Positions 1-10,601 of a stretch of 64,000 bases of DNA are shown in pieces. The DNA is taken from the NCBI RefSeq assembly GCF_003265345.1, contig NZ_QFWW01000012.1:62451-126450 (forward strand), read 5' to 3'. This DNA is from Lentzea terrae (GTDB lineage Bacteria; Actinomycetota; Actinomycetes; Mycobacteriales; Pseudonocardiaceae). The notes below the pieces were generated by a model that saw nothing but the letters and a program-made list of their open reading frames with translations, was not told the DNA's origin and made no database searches. Position 1 is the first letter of the stretch; each line of letters opens with the position of its first letter. The position numbers and the translations under genes are program-made.

Positions 1-1191
1 TTCGACGTACGCGCTGCCGCCCCACGGGTCGATCACGCGGGTGGTGCCGGACTCCTGCTGGAGCAGCAGCTGCGTGTTGCGGGCGATGCGTGCGGAGAAG
101 TCGGTCGGCAGCGCCAGTGCCTCGTCGAGTGCGTTGGTGTGCAACGACTGCGTGTGGCCCTGCGTCGCCGCCATCGCCTCGACGCACGTGCGCGCGACGT
201 TGTTGAACACGTCCTGCGCGGTGAGCGACCAGCCGCTGGTCTGGCAGTGCGTGCGCAGGCTCAGGGACTTCGCGGACTTCGGTTCGAAGGTCTGCACGAG
301 CTTCGACCAGAGCAGGCGCGCCGCCCGCATCTTGGCGATCTCCATGAAGAAGTTCATGCCGATCGCCCAGAAGAAGCTGAGCCGCGGCGCGAACGCGTCC
401 ACGTCCAGGCCTGCTTCTCGTCCGGCGCGGATGTACTCGACGCCGTCCGCGAGCGTGTAGGCCAGCTCCAGGTCGGCGGTCGCTCCGGCCTCCTGCATGT
501 GGTAGCCGGAGATCGAGATGGAGTTGAACTTCGGCATGTGGCTGCTGGTGAAGCTGAAGATGTCGGAGATGATCCGCATCGACGGCTGCGGCGGGTAGAT
601 GTAGGTGTTGCGGACCATGAACTCCTTGAGAATGTCGTTCTGGATGGTCCCCATGAGCTGTTCCGGCTTCACCCCCTGCTCCTCCGCCGCGACCACGAAC
701 AGGGCGAGAACGGGCAGCACCGCGCCGTTCATCGTCATCGACACGGACATCTTGTCCAGCGGGATGCCGTCGAACAGCGTGCGCATGTCGTAGATCGAGT
801 CGATCGCGACGCCCGCCATGCCGACGTCACCGGCCACGCGCGGGTGGTCCGAGTCGTAGCCGCGGTGCGTGGCGAGGTCGAACGCGACACTCAGACCCTT
901 CTGGCCCGCCGCGAGGTTGCGGCGGTAGAAGGCGTTCGACTCCTCAGCCGTCGAGAAACCCGCGTACTGCCGGACGGTCCACGGCTGGTTGACGTACATC
1001 GTGGGGTACGGCCCGCGCAGGAACGGCGCGATGCCGGGGTACGTCTGCAGGAAGTCCAGTCCGTCCACATCGGACGGTCCGTAGACCGGCTTGACCGCGA
1101 TGCCCTCCGGCGTCTCCCACGCCGGCAGGTCGGTCTCGTACTTCGCCGACGGGAGCGGGCCGAGGTCGATGTCCGCGAAGTTGGGGATCAT
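1..1191 (-). CDS. mutB: Methylmalonyl-CoA mutase large subunit, partial (3' end outside window)
   Basis: Catalytic subunit that interconverts (R)-methylmalonyl-CoA and succinyl-CoA with adenosylcobalamin. About 397 codons are visible, covering the N-terminal TIM-barrel substrate domain (for example [10 protein letters not shown] and the [15 protein letters not shown] stretch). The C-terminal cobalamin-binding domain with DxHxxG lies beyond base 1. The start ATG overlaps the stop of the small-subunit gene in an ATGA arrangement, so the two subunits are translationally coupled, as is usual for actinobacterial mutAB. The identification rests on clear family similarity read by eye. Only the truncation by the window edge is unusual. 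Confidence 0.97.
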   Translation of the reverse strand, partial: MIPNFADIDLGPLPSAKYETDLPAWETPEGIAVKPVYGPSDVDGLDFLQTYPGIAPFLRGPYPTMYVNQPWTVRQYAGFSTAEESNAFYRRNLAAGQKGLSVAFDLATHRGYDSDHPRVAGDVGMAGVAIDSIYDMRTLFDGIPLDKMSVSMTMNGAVLPVLALFVVAAEEQGVKPEQLMGTIQNDILKEFMVRNTYIYPPQPSMRIISDIFSFTSSHMPKFNSISISGYHMQEAGATADLELAYTLADGVEYIRAGREAGLDVDAFAPRLSFFWAIGMNFFMEIAKMRAARLLWSKLVQTFEPKSAKSLSLRTHCQTSGWSLTAQDVFNNVARTCVEAMAATQGHTQSLHTNALDEALALPTDFSARIARNTQLLLQQESGTTRVIDPWGGSAYVE

Positions 1192-2885
1192 CGCTCCACT
1201 CCCAGGAAGTCGAAGGTGCTGTTCAGGATTTCCAGGGCCGGGCAGCCCATGTACACGTAGCCGTCGACATTTGCGTCTGACTTCTTGCCTGCCAGGAGTA
1301 CCCGTTCGGCTCCCGCTGCACGCAGGGCCTCTTCCGTCGGGACGGCCTGGTCGGCGTAGCTGGTGTCACTGCCGCAGATGATCGCGATGCGCGCTCCTGA
1401 GGCCTTGAACTTCTCGGCCACTTCTTCTGGCGTTTTGGTCGGGCCCGCGTTGGGGGTGGCGAAACCGCCGGCGTTGAAGAGGTTGGCGGCGAAGGTGGCT
1501 CGCGCGGTGTGGGCGGCCACCGGGCCGAGGGTGGCCAGGAAGACCTGCGGGCGTTCCGGCTGAGCGTCGGCCAGGTCGCGGAGTTCCTCGAAGGCCTGGG
1601 CGTACCGAACTCTCGGCAAACCACCGGTGGGCAGTTCAGGAGCAGGTTCGCGGACGACCGGCTTCTCGGTCAGGTTCGGGAACTCGCTGACACCCGTGAT
1701 CGGGTCGCTCCGATCCGCGAGCCGGGCCGAACGCGCAGCCCACGTCGCGGCGATCCGGTCCCGGACCAAGCCCTGCGCGGCGGAGAATCCACCCGCCCGC
1801 TCGATCTCCTGGAACCACGACCAGGCGTGTGCGGCCAGCTCGTCGGTCAGCTTCTCGACGTACCAGGACCCGGCCGCCGGATCGATCACCTCACCGAGGT
1901 GCGACTCCTCCAGCAGCAGGTTCTGCGTGTTGCGCGCGACCCGCCGGGCGAACTCGTCCGGCAGCCCGATCGCCGCGTCGAACGGCTGCACCGTCACGGC
2001 GTCCGCACCACCAAGGCCGGCGGCCAGCGTCGCCACCGTGGTGCGCAGCATGTTCACCCACGGATCGCGGCGGGTCATCATCGCGGACGACGTCACGGCG
2101 TGCTGCACCTGCGGCACGTCCACGCCGGACACCTCGGCAACGCGCGCCCACAACCGGCGCGCGGCACGGAGCTTGGCGATGGTCATGAACTGGTCGGCGG
2201 TCGCGGCGTAGCGGAACTCCAGCTGCGCGAACGCCTGCTCGACAGTCAGCCCGGCGTCCGTCAGGGCCCGCAGGTACGACACGGCCAGGGCCAGCGAGGC
2301 GCCCAGCTCTTCGGAGTCCGAACCGCCCGCGTCGTGGAACGGCAGCGCGTCCACCACCACGGTCCGCAGCGACGGGAACTGCTCGCAGGCCTGCTTGGTG
2401 ACGTCGAGCGCATCACCGAAAGGAGTGAGTGCCAGGTTGCCGCGCACGTCCGAAGCCAGCACCGGCGCCTGGTCGTAGATCCGCAGCATGGCCCGCGCCG
2501 CGTCGACGTCGCCGTCCAGCACGATCGGGGCGAGGTCGAGGTAGACGCCGTCGAGCACCCGTTCCAAAGACTGAGCCGGCAGCGCGAGCCACAACGACGT
2601 GACGCCGCCCTCGAGGTCGTTCATCAGGGCGACCGGGTCGGGCACGGTGTGGCGCTGGCGGACGTCCCAGCCCTGCTTGACCGGCGCCAACGCGTACGGA
2701 GGCAGCGCGTCGTCGAGCGTGTAGAGCGGCTGGAGCTCGATGCCGTCGTACGTCTTCGTGACCAGGGAGTCGTAGCTCGCGCCGGTCTTGCGAAGGACGG
2801 CGTCGACCATCTCTCGCCACTGTTCCCGCGACGCCGCGGGGAACTCGTTCGGGCGGAATTCGGCGGGCAAGGCCAACTCCATCAT
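1188..2885 (-). CDS. mutA: Methylmalonyl-CoA mutase small subunit
   Basis: Structural, non-catalytic partner of MutB; 565 aa, close to the usual size. It has the mutase barrel followed by a C-terminal cobalamin-binding-like fold from about residue 440. There the cobalamin-ligating DxHxxG motif is replaced by a sequence around [13 protein letters not shown], as expected for the subunit that does not bind B12. The first two codons are both ATG (2885 and 2882), so the exact start is uncertain by one residue. The gene is divergent from the kinase gene at 3004. The 118-base gap must hold both promoters and is too short for a cobalamin riboswitch; I see no B12 box in it. Confidence 0.96.
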   Translation of the reverse strand: MMELALPAEFRPNEFPAASREQWREMVDAVLRKTGASYDSLVTKTYDGIELQPLYTLDDALPPYALAPVKQGWDVRQRHTVPDPVALMNDLEGGVTSLWLALPAQSLERVLDGVYLDLAPIVLDGDVDAARAMLRIYDQAPVLASDVRGNLALTPFGDALDVTKQACEQFPSLRTVVVDALPFHDAGGSDSEELGASLALAVSYLRALTDAGLTVEQAFAQLEFRYAATADQFMTIAKLRAARRLWARVAEVSGVDVPQVQHAVTSSAMMTRRDPWVNMLRTTVATLAAGLGGADAVTVQPFDAAIGLPDEFARRVARNTQNLLLEESHLGEVIDPAAGSWYVEKLTDELAAHAWSWFQEIERAGGFSAAQGLVRDRIAATWAARSARLADRSDPITGVSEFPNLTEKPVVREPAPELPTGGLPRVRYAQAFEELRDLADAQPERPQVFLATLGPVAAHTARATFAANLFNAGGFATPNAGPTKTPEEVAEKFKASGARIAIICGSDTSYADQAVPTEEALRAAGAERVLLAGKKSDANVDGYVYMGCPALEILNSTFDFLGVER

Positions 2886-3003
2886 GCGTTGCAGTGTTAC
2901 CGACCAGTACCGACACGGCTATGTGAGGTTCACCGCCGTTAACGATGCAGTGGTGTTCGCGGACCCGTGCAGCGGCCCTCAGTGTCTCAGGAAGAATGAA
3001 CAT

Positions 3004-4635
3004 GTGGAGGACCAGGAGCGCTTGATCGCGGCTAGGTACCGGCTGCTGCACCTGCTGGGTCAGGGCTCGATGGGCACCGTCTGGGCTGCTCACGACGAGG
3101 TGCTGCGCAGGCAGGTCGCGGTCAAGGGGATCCTGCGGCCGCCGGGCATGCCCGACATCGCCGCCGACGAGCTGCGGGAACGGACCATGCGCGAGGCACG
3201 TGCCGTCGCCGCGCTCTCGCACCCGAACCTGGTGACGCTTTACGACGTCGTCCAGCACGACGGCGACCCGTACGTGGTGATGGAGCTCGTGCCGTCGCGC
3301 AGCCTCGGCGAGATCCTGCAGGAACAGGGCTGCCTCACCGAGAAGCAGGGCGCGGCGGTCATCGACGCGATCGCGGCGGCGCTGGCGTCGGCGCACCGGG
3401 CCGGCATCACGCACCGCGACGTGAAGCCCGGCAACGTGCTGATCGCGGACGACGGGCGGGTCAAGCTCACCGACTTCGGCATCGCGCGCAACGTAGCCGA
3501 GGCCACGATGACCGCGCGCGGGATCACGCTGGGCACGCCCGCCTACATCGCGCCCGAGGTCGCGCAGGGCGGCGATGTCTCGGAGGCCGCGGACCGGTGG
3601 TCGCTCGGCGCCACGATGTGGGCCGCGATGGCCGGCGAGCCGCCGTACGTGGGCAAGAACGTCATGCAGACGATCAACGCCGTGATCCACGGCGACGTGC
3701 CGGTGCCCGCGGGTGCCGGGCGGCTCGCGCCGGTGATCAGCGGGTTGATGCAGAAGGAGCCGTCGGAGCGCATGTCGCTGGTCGACGTGCGGCGGAAGGT
3801 CTACCAGCTGCTGCCCGAGCCGGGGACGGACGCGTTCGAGGTCCGCGAGTCCGTGCCGCTGCCGGTGGTCGTGCGGCCGAAGCCGAAGATCGAGCCGGAC
3901 GCACCGCTGGCCGACGACCCGGGCCCGTTGCCGTTCATGCTCACCGAGCCGATCCGGCCCCAGCGCCGGCGCGGCCGGGTCGCCACGACGTTCATGCTGG
4001 TCGCGGCGCTTCTGCTGTTCGTGGCCGGCTCGGGCGGCGGGTTCGCGCTGACCCGGCTGGCGGCGGGGGCGTCGCTGCTGCCGCCGATCGAGCAGACGGT
4101 GCAGACGCTGCCGACCCTGCCCACGTCCGCGACGCTGGAGCCGCGCACCGCCTCGGCCGTGACGGCGATCGGTGACCAGGGCGGGAAGTTCACGCTGAAC
4201 GTCGAGAAGAGCTGGTCGATGTACGCGGAGCAGCGCGCGGCCGACAAGCTGATGCCCGCGTCGTCGGTCGTGCACTTCGTGTCGGCCACCGGCGCGTACG
4301 AGGTCGCGGTGCAGCGGTTCCCCGACTTCTACCCGAAGCGCTCGATCAGCCAGTACATCGCGAGTGTGCAGACGCGGTGGCCGAACCGGTTCTTCGGCGG
4401 CGAGAAGGTGCTGACGCCGAACCTCGCGGGGCCGCGCAACGAGGACGGCATCCAGTTCATCTACAAGACGGTGGAGGGTGACGGCACGGAGGCGCTGGGA
4501 CGGTCGCACTTCTCGCGGGTGCTGCCGTACGGCAACGACCTGTGGGTGGTCGAGGTCATAGTGCCGACCGAGCAGCAGGACGAGGCGCGCGTGCGACTGT
4601 TCGACGCGATCGCCTCCACCTTCGCCCCGGTGTAA
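3004..4635 (+). CDS. Membrane-anchored Ser/Thr protein kinase (PknB-like)
   Basis: Eukaryotic-type protein kinase, 543 aa. The catalytic domain covers about residues 12-270, with a glycine loop GQGSMGTV (19-26), the VAVK lysine K41, the HRDVKPGN catalytic loop (H137) and DFG (D157). A proline/basic juxtamembrane stretch leads to one transmembrane helix at about 328-350. An extracellular domain of about 190 residues follows and shows no PASTA repeats. GTG 3004 was chosen because GGAAG lies about nine bases upstream and the kinase fold begins at once; the frame is open further upstream, but those residues look non-coding. The ligand and substrates cannot be read from the sequence. The stop codon lies in the left arm of the 4633-4797 inverted repeat. 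Confidence 0.93.
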   Translation: MEDQERLIAARYRLLHLLGQGSMGTVWAAHDEVLRRQVAVKGILRPPGMPDIAADELRERTMREARAVAALSHPNLVTLYDVVQHDGDPYVVMELVPSRSLGEILQEQGCLTEKQGAAVIDAIAAALASAHRAGITHRDVKPGNVLIADDGRVKLTDFGIARNVAEATMTARGITLGTPAYIAPEVAQGGDVSEAADRWSLGATMWAAMAGEPPYVGKNVMQTINAVIHGDVPVPAGAGRLAPVISGLMQKEPSERMSLVDVRRKVYQLLPEPGTDAFEVRESVPLPVVVRPKPKIEPDAPLADDPGPLPFMLTEPIRPQRRRGRVATTFMLVAALLLFVAGSGGGFALTRLAAGASLLPPIEQTVQTLPTLPTSATLEPRTASAVTAIGDQGGKFTLNVEKSWSMYAEQRAADKLMPASSVVHFVSATGAYEVAVQRFPDFYPKRSISQYIASVQTRWPNRFFGGEKVLTPNLAGPRNEDGIQFIYKTVEGDGTEALGRSHFSRVLPYGNDLWVVEVIVPTEQQDEARVRLFDAIASTFAPV

Positions 4636-4797
4636 GCCGTGTCCTGTGGGTCACGTCCGCGATAGCCGCGCCCGAGGGGGTCCCTGACGGCACCGCCGCG
4701 TCTCCCGAATACGCCCGGTATGAGGGAGACGCGGCGGCACCGCCAGGAACCCGCTCGAACACGACTCTCATCGGACAGACCCACAGGACACGGCTTA
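4633..4797. repeat. 165-base inverted-repeat element (MITE-like or giant hairpin)
   Basis: The outer 20 bases on each side (4633-4652 and 4778-4797) are perfect inverted complements beginning TAAGCCGTGTCC. An inner pair around GCCGCGTCTCCC (about 4694-4706) and GGGAGACGCGGC (about 4723-4736) is also complementary, with matching but diverged sequence between. The centre is near 4715 in a short AATAC/GTAT stem. The left end contains the kinase TAA stop. The right end supplies the first two bases of a TACGCT box in front of the phosphorylase gene. It encodes no protein. It could be a non-autonomous mobile element, a bidirectional terminator or an RNA structure. Confidence 0.85.
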
Positions 4798-4807
4798 CGC
4801 TCTCGCG

Positions 4808-5599
4808 GTGACTCCAGAAGAGCTGGCCGGCAAGGCCGCGGAAGAGATCCAGAGCCGCACCGGCGTGGCCAAGCACGACATCGCGATCGTGCTCGGCTCC
4901 GGCTGGCGGCCCGCCGCCGACGTGATCGGCGACCCGATCAGCGAAATCCCCGTTGGTGAGCTGGAAGGCTTCGAGGCGCCGACCGCGCTCGGCCACGGCG
5001 GCACCATCCGTTCCGTCGAGGTGGGCGGCAAGAAGGTCCTCGTCGTCCTCGGCCGCACCCACGGCTACGAGGGCAAGGGCGTCCAGAAGGTCGTCCACGG
5101 CGTGCGCACCGCCGCTGCAGCCGGCGTGTCGACGATCGTGCTGACCAACGCCGCCGGTGGCCTGCGCCAGGGCATGTCGGTAGGGCAGCCCGTGCTGATC
5201 TCCGACCACCTCAACCTGACCTCGCTGTCGCCGTTGGTCGGCGCGCGGTTCGTGGACCTCACGGACCTGTACTCGCCGCGGCTGCGCAAGCTCGCGCAGG
5301 AGATCGACCCGTCGCTGGAGGAGGGCGTGTACGCCGGTCTGCCCGGCCCGCACTTCGAGACGCCCGCCGAGATCCGGATGCTGCGCACGATGGGCGCTGA
5401 CCTGGTTGGCATGTCGACGGTGCACGAGGCGATCGCCGCGCGTGCCGAGGGTGTCGAGGTGTTCGGGTTGTCGCTGGTCACGAACCTCGCGGCGGGCATC
5501 ACCGGTGAGCCGCTGAACCACCAGGAGGTGCTGGACGCCGGTGCCGCCGCCGCTCAGCGCATGGGCACGCTGCTGCGCGAGCTGGTGGACCGGGCATGA
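4808..5599 (+). CDS. Purine nucleoside phosphorylase (trimeric PNP type)
   Basis: Splits purine (deoxy)nucleosides with phosphate to base and (deoxy)ribose-1-phosphate. The 263 aa show PNP family I features: a phosphate loop LGSGW near residue 30, the GRTHGYEG motif, LTNAAGG, the FETPAEIRM stretch and a MSTVHEA segment, followed by LVTNLAAG. The start GTG is six bases after a TACGCT -10-like box (4796-4801), suggesting a leaderless transcript. Its stop overlaps the next start (ATGA), so it is co-translated with the phosphosugar mutase that would handle its pentose-1-phosphate product. Actinobacterial names for this gene vary (deoD, punA), so no symbol is given. Confidence 0.94.
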   Translation: MTPEELAGKAAEEIQSRTGVAKHDIAIVLGSGWRPAADVIGDPISEIPVGELEGFEAPTALGHGGTIRSVEVGGKKVLVVLGRTHGYEGKGVQKVVHGVRTAAAAGVSTIVLTNAAGGLRQGMSVGQPVLISDHLNLTSLSPLVGARFVDLTDLYSPRLRKLAQEIDPSLEEGVYAGLPGPHFETPAEIRMLRTMGADLVGMSTVHEAIAARAEGVEVFGLSLVTNLAAGITGEPLNHQEVLDAGAAAAQRMGTLLRELVDRA

Positions 5600-7197
5600 G
5601 CCTGACGCCGGCACTGCGTGACGCGACGTTCCGGTGGATCGCTGACGACCCCTCCGCGGCAACCCGCGAGGAGCTGCAGGGGGTGCTGGCCCGCGCGATG
5701 GGCGGTGACGCCGCTGCGCTGGAGGACTTGCAGGACCGCATGGCCGGCCCGTTGACGTTCGGCACCGCCGGGCTGCGCGGGCCGGTGCGGGCGGGCACCA
5801 ACGGCATGAACGTGGCGACGGTGGTCCGCACGACCGCCGGGCTGGCGTCGTGGCTCGGGACTTCCGGGCTGGTGTTCGTCGGGCGTGATGCCCGGCACGG
5901 GTCGGAGGAGTTCTGCGCGGCTGCCGCCGAGGTCATGGCCGCGGCGGGCTTCGACGTACGCGTACTGCCCGGCCCGTTGCCCACGCCGGTGCTGGCCTTC
6001 CTGGTTCGCCGGCACGGTGCGGTGGCGGGGATCCAGATCACCGCGTCGCACAACCCGCCCGCGGACAACGGGTACAAGCTCTACCTGTCCGGTGGCTCGC
6101 AGATCGTGCCGCCGGCGGACGGCGAGATCGAGAAGGCGATCGAGGCTGTTCCGGCGGCTGTTTCGGTGCCTCGAAACGCTTCTTACGCAACGGTTTCCGA
6201 GGCCGAGATCGACGAGTACCTGGAACGGGCGGCATCGCTGCCGCGCCAGAACTCGCGTGACCTGAAGATCGCGTTGACGCCGATGCACGGCGTCGGTGGC
6301 GCGTTCGCCGTGGAAGCGTTGCGGCGCGCGGGTTTCACCGACGTGCACGTGGTGCGGTCGCAGGCGGTGCCGGACCCGGACTTCCCGACCGTGGTGTTCC
6401 CGAACCCCGAGGAGCCCGGCGCGTCCGACGAGCTGCTTTCCCTTGCGGCGTCAGTGGATGCGGACCTGGCGATCGCTCTGGACCCGGACGCTGACCGGTG
6501 CGCGCTGGGGGTGAAGGACGGCGACACGTGGCGGATGCTGCGCGGCGACGAGACCGGCGTGCTGCTCGGCTCGCTCGTGCTGTCGACCACCGAGTCCGCG
6601 GATCCGTTGGTGGCGACGACGATCGTCTCGTCCTCGCTGCTGAAGTCGATCGCGGCCGCGCACGGTGCCCGGTACGCGGAGACGTTGACCGGCTTCAAGT
6701 GGCTGGCACGGGCCGGTGAGGGCCTGGTGTTCGCTTACGAGGAAGCCCTCGGCAACTGCGTCGATCCCGAGCACGTGGCCGACAAGGACGGCATCTCGGC
6801 CGCTGTGGTGGCCGCCGATCTCGCGGCCGGTCTGAAGGCCTCCGGTCGCACGTTGCTGGACGCGCTCGACCAGCTCGCGGTGGACCACGGCCTGCACCTG
6901 ACCGACCAGGTCTCGTTGCGGTACACCGATCTGTCGCTGATCGGCGCGACGATGGCCCGGCTGCGCGCCGAGCCTCCGGCGGACTTCGCGTCGGAAGACC
7001 TGCTGCCCGGCGCGGACGTGCTGCGCTGGACCGCCGATGGCGTGCGCGTGATCGTGCGGCCGTCCGGCACCGAGCCGAAGCTCAAGGCGTACCTGGAAGT
7101 CGTCGAGCCGGTCACGGACGGACTGGAGTCCGCCCGTGCCACGGCTCGGCAACGGCTCGAGGTGCTGCGGGAACGGGTGACCGAGCTGGTCAGCTAG
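5596..7197 (+). CDS. Phosphohexomutase/phosphopentomutase family protein (PmmB-like)
   Basis: Alpha-D-phosphohexomutase superfamily, 533 aa. The phosphoserine loop TASHNPP has its serine at about residue 151, the metal loop DPDADR lies at 296-301, and the C-terminal phosphate-binding loop reads RPSGTEPK. The family moves phosphate between C1 and C6, or C5 of pentoses. The 4-base overlap with purine nucleoside phosphorylase suggests phosphopentomutase activity, converting ribose-1-phosphate to ribose-5-phosphate, rather than phosphomannomutase. That specificity is inferred from context only. Confidence 0.9.
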   Translation: MSLTPALRDATFRWIADDPSAATREELQGVLARAMGGDAAALEDLQDRMAGPLTFGTAGLRGPVRAGTNGMNVATVVRTTAGLASWLGTSGLVFVGRDARHGSEEFCAAAAEVMAAAGFDVRVLPGPLPTPVLAFLVRRHGAVAGIQITASHNPPADNGYKLYLSGGSQIVPPADGEIEKAIEAVPAAVSVPRNASYATVSEAEIDEYLERAASLPRQNSRDLKIALTPMHGVGGAFAVEALRRAGFTDVHVVRSQAVPDPDFPTVVFPNPEEPGASDELLSLAASVDADLAIALDPDADRCALGVKDGDTWRMLRGDETGVLLGSLVLSTTESADPLVATTIVSSSLLKSIAAAHGARYAETLTGFKWLARAGEGLVFAYEEALGNCVDPEHVADKDGISAAVVAADLAAGLKASGRTLLDALDQLAVDHGLHLTDQVSLRYTDLSLIGATMARLRAEPPADFASEDLLPGADVLRWTADGVRVIVRPSGTEPKLKAYLEVVEPVTDGLESARATARQRLEVLRERVTELVS

Positions 7198-7223
7198 TTG
7201 GCGTGGCCCCTAGCCGGCGCCGG

Positions 7224-7559
7224 TCAGCCGGACAGCGCGATCAGCAGGCAGAGCACGGCAAGAGCGAAGCCCCCGCCGGCCACCCAGTAGGCCCTTCTGG
7301 TCGGCGGGGCGATCGCGTTGCGACGCCCCTCGGTGACCGCCGCGACGGCGATCCGCCCGAAGATGTAGGCGACCGTGCAGAGCCCCACGCCGAGTCCGAG
7401 CAACATCGTGTTGACGTCCCACGGGCTGTGGTCGAACCCCGGCCACAGCGACGCGAAGAGGGGCCCGATGCCGATCATCCCGATGCCGACCGCAAGGCCG
7501 AACCCCCAGGTGATGCGACGCTGACGAGGACTGGTGGTCATAAGGGCGGTGGTCTTCAT
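7224..7559 (-). CDS. Small four-helix membrane protein, unknown function
   Basis: A 111-aa protein with hydrophobic segments near residues 20-40, 55-75 and 90-110, and a basic stretch before the last one. The start ATG 7559 is chosen because GGAGGG lies five bases upstream. It follows the methyltransferase gene by 21 bases on the same strand, so the two are probably co-transcribed. I do not recognise a family. It could be a DUF-type actinobacterial membrane protein. Confidence 0.65.
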   Translation of the reverse strand: MKTTALMTTSPRQRRITWGFGLAVGIGMIGIGPLFASLWPGFDHSPWDVNTMLLGLGVGLCTVAYIFGRIAVAAVTEGRRNAIAPPTRRAYWVAGGGFALAVLCLLIALSG

Positions 7560-7580
7560 GGTCCCTCCTGTGTACACCCA

Positions 7581-8213
7581 CTAAGACGTCTGACCGGCCG
7601 CGGGGTTCCGTTTGCAGAGCAACAAGAACGCCTGCGGTCCGCCTTCGTCCACGCCCTTCTGACGTTGCAGGCGCGCCACTTCGTTGAAGCCGGCTTCGGT
7701 CGCGTTGCGCACGGTCTCGTCGATGTCGTGCCAGTAGACGTTCAGGTCCACGTCGTGGCCGTACGCGTGGGTCAGGTGCCTCTTCTGGTTACCCAGCTTG
7801 AAGGCGTGCAACAGGTGTCCGCCGGGTTCGAGGACGCGGTGGAACTCCTGCCAGGGCACTTCGGCCGCGGGCATGTGCACCGTGGAGTACCAGACCACCG
7901 CGCCGCCGAGGCTGTCGTCCTCCAGGTCCAGCTTCGTGATGTCGCCCTGCCTGAAGCTGAGGTGCGGGTACAGCTTTCGCGCCTGGTCGACCATGCCGTC
8001 GGACAGGTCGACGCCGAACGCGTCCTTGCCGAGCTCGTGCAGGTGCTGGGTGATCCGGCCGGTGCCGCAGCCGAGGTCGCCGACCGGGCCCTCGGTGAGC
8101 TCGGCGAACGCCCGCATGATCGCGGCGTCGAGCGGCCGGCCGTCGTGCGCGTCCGGGAGGAACTCGGCGTAGCTGGCGGCAACAATGTCGTAGGAGGCGC
8201 GGGTCATGGTCAT
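7581..8213 (-). CDS. SAM-dependent class I methyltransferase
   Basis: A 210-aa Rossmann-fold methyltransferase. Motif I GDLGCGTGRI lies near residues 45-54, followed by the acidic VDLS end of strand 2 and the post-motif region QGDITKLDLEDDS. LEPGGHLLHAF is typical of the Methyltransf_11/25 group. The substrate is unknown. An alternative start is ATG 8207. It is divergent from the gene at 8228 with only 14 bases between the starts, so the two promoters overlap. Confidence 0.85.
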   Translation of the reverse strand: MTMTRASYDIVAASYAEFLPDAHDGRPLDAAIMRAFAELTEGPVGDLGCGTGRITQHLHELGKDAFGVDLSDGMVDQARKLYPHLSFRQGDITKLDLEDDSLGGAVVWYSTVHMPAAEVPWQEFHRVLEPGGHLLHAFKLGNQKRHLTHAYGHDVDLNVYWHDIDETVRNATEAGFNEVARLQRQKGVDEGGPQAFLLLCKRNPAAGQTS

Positions 8214-8227
8214 CTATGTTGCCGCCC

Positions 8228-8695
8228 ATGGAGTACACGCGGCGTGACCTAGCCCAGGCCGTGCTCGACGCACACCCGGCCAGCAAGCGCGGCCTCAACA
8301 TGTTCTACGGCGCATTCAGCGACGACATGAAGAAGCACCAGGTCGGGATGCGGAACGGCCTGCTGGCGGCGTTCGGCGTCGACCTCGACTCCAACATGGC
8401 GATGAAGATGATGCTGAACGCCACGATCGAGTCGAACGCGGCCATCACCGGCCCGATGAGCGGCTTCGGCGAGGCCGGCCTGCTCATCCGCAGGCTCGAG
8501 GGCAGCGGTGTCCTCGACAAGGTGGACGAGATCTACGCGCTGAACGAGATGTCGAAGAAGGTGCACCTCGACATCGTCGAAGAGCTGCTCGGCATCGTGG
8601 ACTCCACAATCGAGTCGGTCACCACCGAGGACCTGATCGCGCTCGGCGTGAACGTCACACCGCCGAAGACCGACGACTACGAGATGGACTACTGA
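8228..8695 (+). CDS. Conserved hypothetical protein, helical
   Basis: A 155-aa soluble, mainly helical protein that I cannot assign to a family. Methionines are frequent (MAMKMM near residue 60) and the C-terminus is acidic. The start ATG lies exactly seven bases after TATGTT (8215-8220), fitting a leaderless promoter. The stop TGA shares one base with the ATG of the flavodoxin-like gene (TGATG), indicating translational coupling and perhaps a common redox role, although no cofactor site is visible here. Confidence 0.75.
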   Translation: MEYTRRDLAQAVLDAHPASKRGLNMFYGAFSDDMKKHQVGMRNGLLAAFGVDLDSNMAMKMMLNATIESNAAITGPMSGFGEAGLLIRRLEGSGVLDKVDEIYALNEMSKKVHLDIVEELLGIVDSTIESVTTEDLIALGVNVTPPKTDDYEMDY

Positions 8696-9147
8696 TGGCC
8701 CGCCTGCTGATCGTCCACCACACGCCGTCGCCGGCCGTCCAGGCGATGTTCGAGGCGGTCGTCGCCGGCGCGTCCACACCCGAGATCGAGGGCGTCGAGG
8801 TGGTCCGGCGAGCCGCGTTGTCCACAACCGCTGTGGACGTCCTGGAGGCCGACGGCTATCTGCTGGGCACGCCCGCGAACCTCGGCTACATGAGCGGCGC
8901 GCTGAAGCACTTCTTCGACACCGTCTACTACCCGTGCCTGGACTCCACGCGCGGCCGGCCGTACGGGTTGTACGTGCACGGCAACAACGACACAGCGGGT
9001 GCGGTGCGCGGTGTGGAGGCGGCCACGACCGGGCTGGGCTGGGAGAAGGCGGCCCAGCACGTGCTCGTCACGGGTGAGCCGTCGAAGGCCGACTTGGAGG
9101 CGTGCTGGGAGCTCGGCGCCACGGTCGCAGCCCAGTTGTCCACATGA
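8695..9147 (+). CDS. Flavodoxin-like / NADPH-dependent FMN reductase family protein
   Basis: A 150-aa flavodoxin fold. The N-terminal strand and phosphate loop read LLIVHHTPS, and LGTPANLGYMSGALKHFFD near residues 57-75 matches the second FMN-binding loop of NAD(P)H:quinone-type flavodoxins. LYVHGNND matches the third. It probably binds FMN and acts in flavin or quinone reduction. It overlaps the preceding gene by one base. A strong hairpin terminator follows its stop. Confidence 0.85.
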   Translation: MARLLIVHHTPSPAVQAMFEAVVAGASTPEIEGVEVVRRAALSTTAVDVLEADGYLLGTPANLGYMSGALKHFFDTVYYPCLDSTRGRPYGLYVHGNNDTAGAVRGVEAATTGLGWEKAAQHVLVTGEPSKADLEACWELGATVAAQLST

Positions 9148-9148
9148 A

Positions 9149-9197
9149 CCCAGGGTTGTCCACAGCCTCTTGTCCCCAACCTGTGGACAACCCTGGG
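9149..9197. terminator. Bidirectional hairpin terminator
   Basis: Two perfect 17-base complementary arms (9149-9165 and 9181-9197) around a 15-base loop lie between the convergent flavodoxin-like and aldo-keto reductase genes. There is no long T tract, as is common in high-GC actinobacteria. Confidence 0.8.
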
Positions 9198-9217
9198 GAT
9201 GCTTTCGAACGTATGTT

Positions 9218-10185
<968 letters not shown>

Positions 10186-10189
<4 letters not shown>

Positions 10190-10563
10190 GCCGTCGCCTC
10201 CAAGTCCCGCTCGACCAGCGCGTAGTGGTCGATCTTGTAGTCGAGCACCTCCAGGCACGTCTGCAGCTCCGCGATGCGGGCGCGGACGTCGTTGCGGTGC
10301 TCCACGAGGATTTGCTTGCGGCGGCCTGCCGTCAGGTCGCCCTTGTGCCTGAGCTGCGCGAACTCGCGCATCATGCGGATCGGCATGCCGGTCGTGCGCA
10401 GGCGCGTCACGAAGGCCAGCCAGCCGAGATCTTCTTCCGAGTAGCTGCGACGCCCACCCGAGTCACGCGCGGGCGGGTCGACGAGCCCGATTCGTTCGTA
10501 GTAGCGCAAGGTGTCGATGGACAACCCACTGCGCTGCGCGGCTTGGGCGATCGAGTAGCTCAC
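10186..10563 (-). CDS. MerR-family transcriptional regulator
   Basis: A 125-aa regulator with an N-terminal winged helix: [26 protein letters not shown] is the MerR HTH, followed by the wing [12 protein letters not shown]-terminal dimerisation helix runs from about residue 80. There is no obvious cysteine effector cluster, so it resembles the organic-ligand sensors rather than the metal sensors. Start GTG 10563 lies seven bases after the TAGCGT -10 box, so the transcript is leaderless. A 22-base perfect palindrome sits in a 19-base-spaced promoter just upstream, the architecture MerR proteins act on. Confidence 0.93.
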
Positions 10564-10570
10564 GGACTCG

Positions 10571-10601
10571 ACGCTAAGACCTAGAGCGCGCTCTAGGTCA
10601 A
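10571..10601 (-). promoter_or_regulatory. MerR-type promoter with palindromic operator
   Basis: On the minus strand a -35 box TTGACC (10596-10601) and a -10 box TAGCGT (10571-10576) are separated by 19 bases. A perfect 22-base palindrome with half-site GACCTAGAGCG (10578-10599) overlaps the spacer. The long spacer plus dyad is the hallmark of promoters that MerR proteins twist into activity. It drives merR and the aldo-keto reductase. Confidence 0.85.

Noticed and set aside
2886-3003. Cobalamin riboswitch upstream of mutAB
   Set aside because: The gap is only 118 bases and is shared with a divergent gene. I found no B12-box-like sequence.
2413-4509. 698-codon minus-strand open frame over the kinase gene
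   Set aside because: It is Arg/Gly/His-rich without domains and lies opposite a clear kinase. It is a GC-rich antisense shadow.
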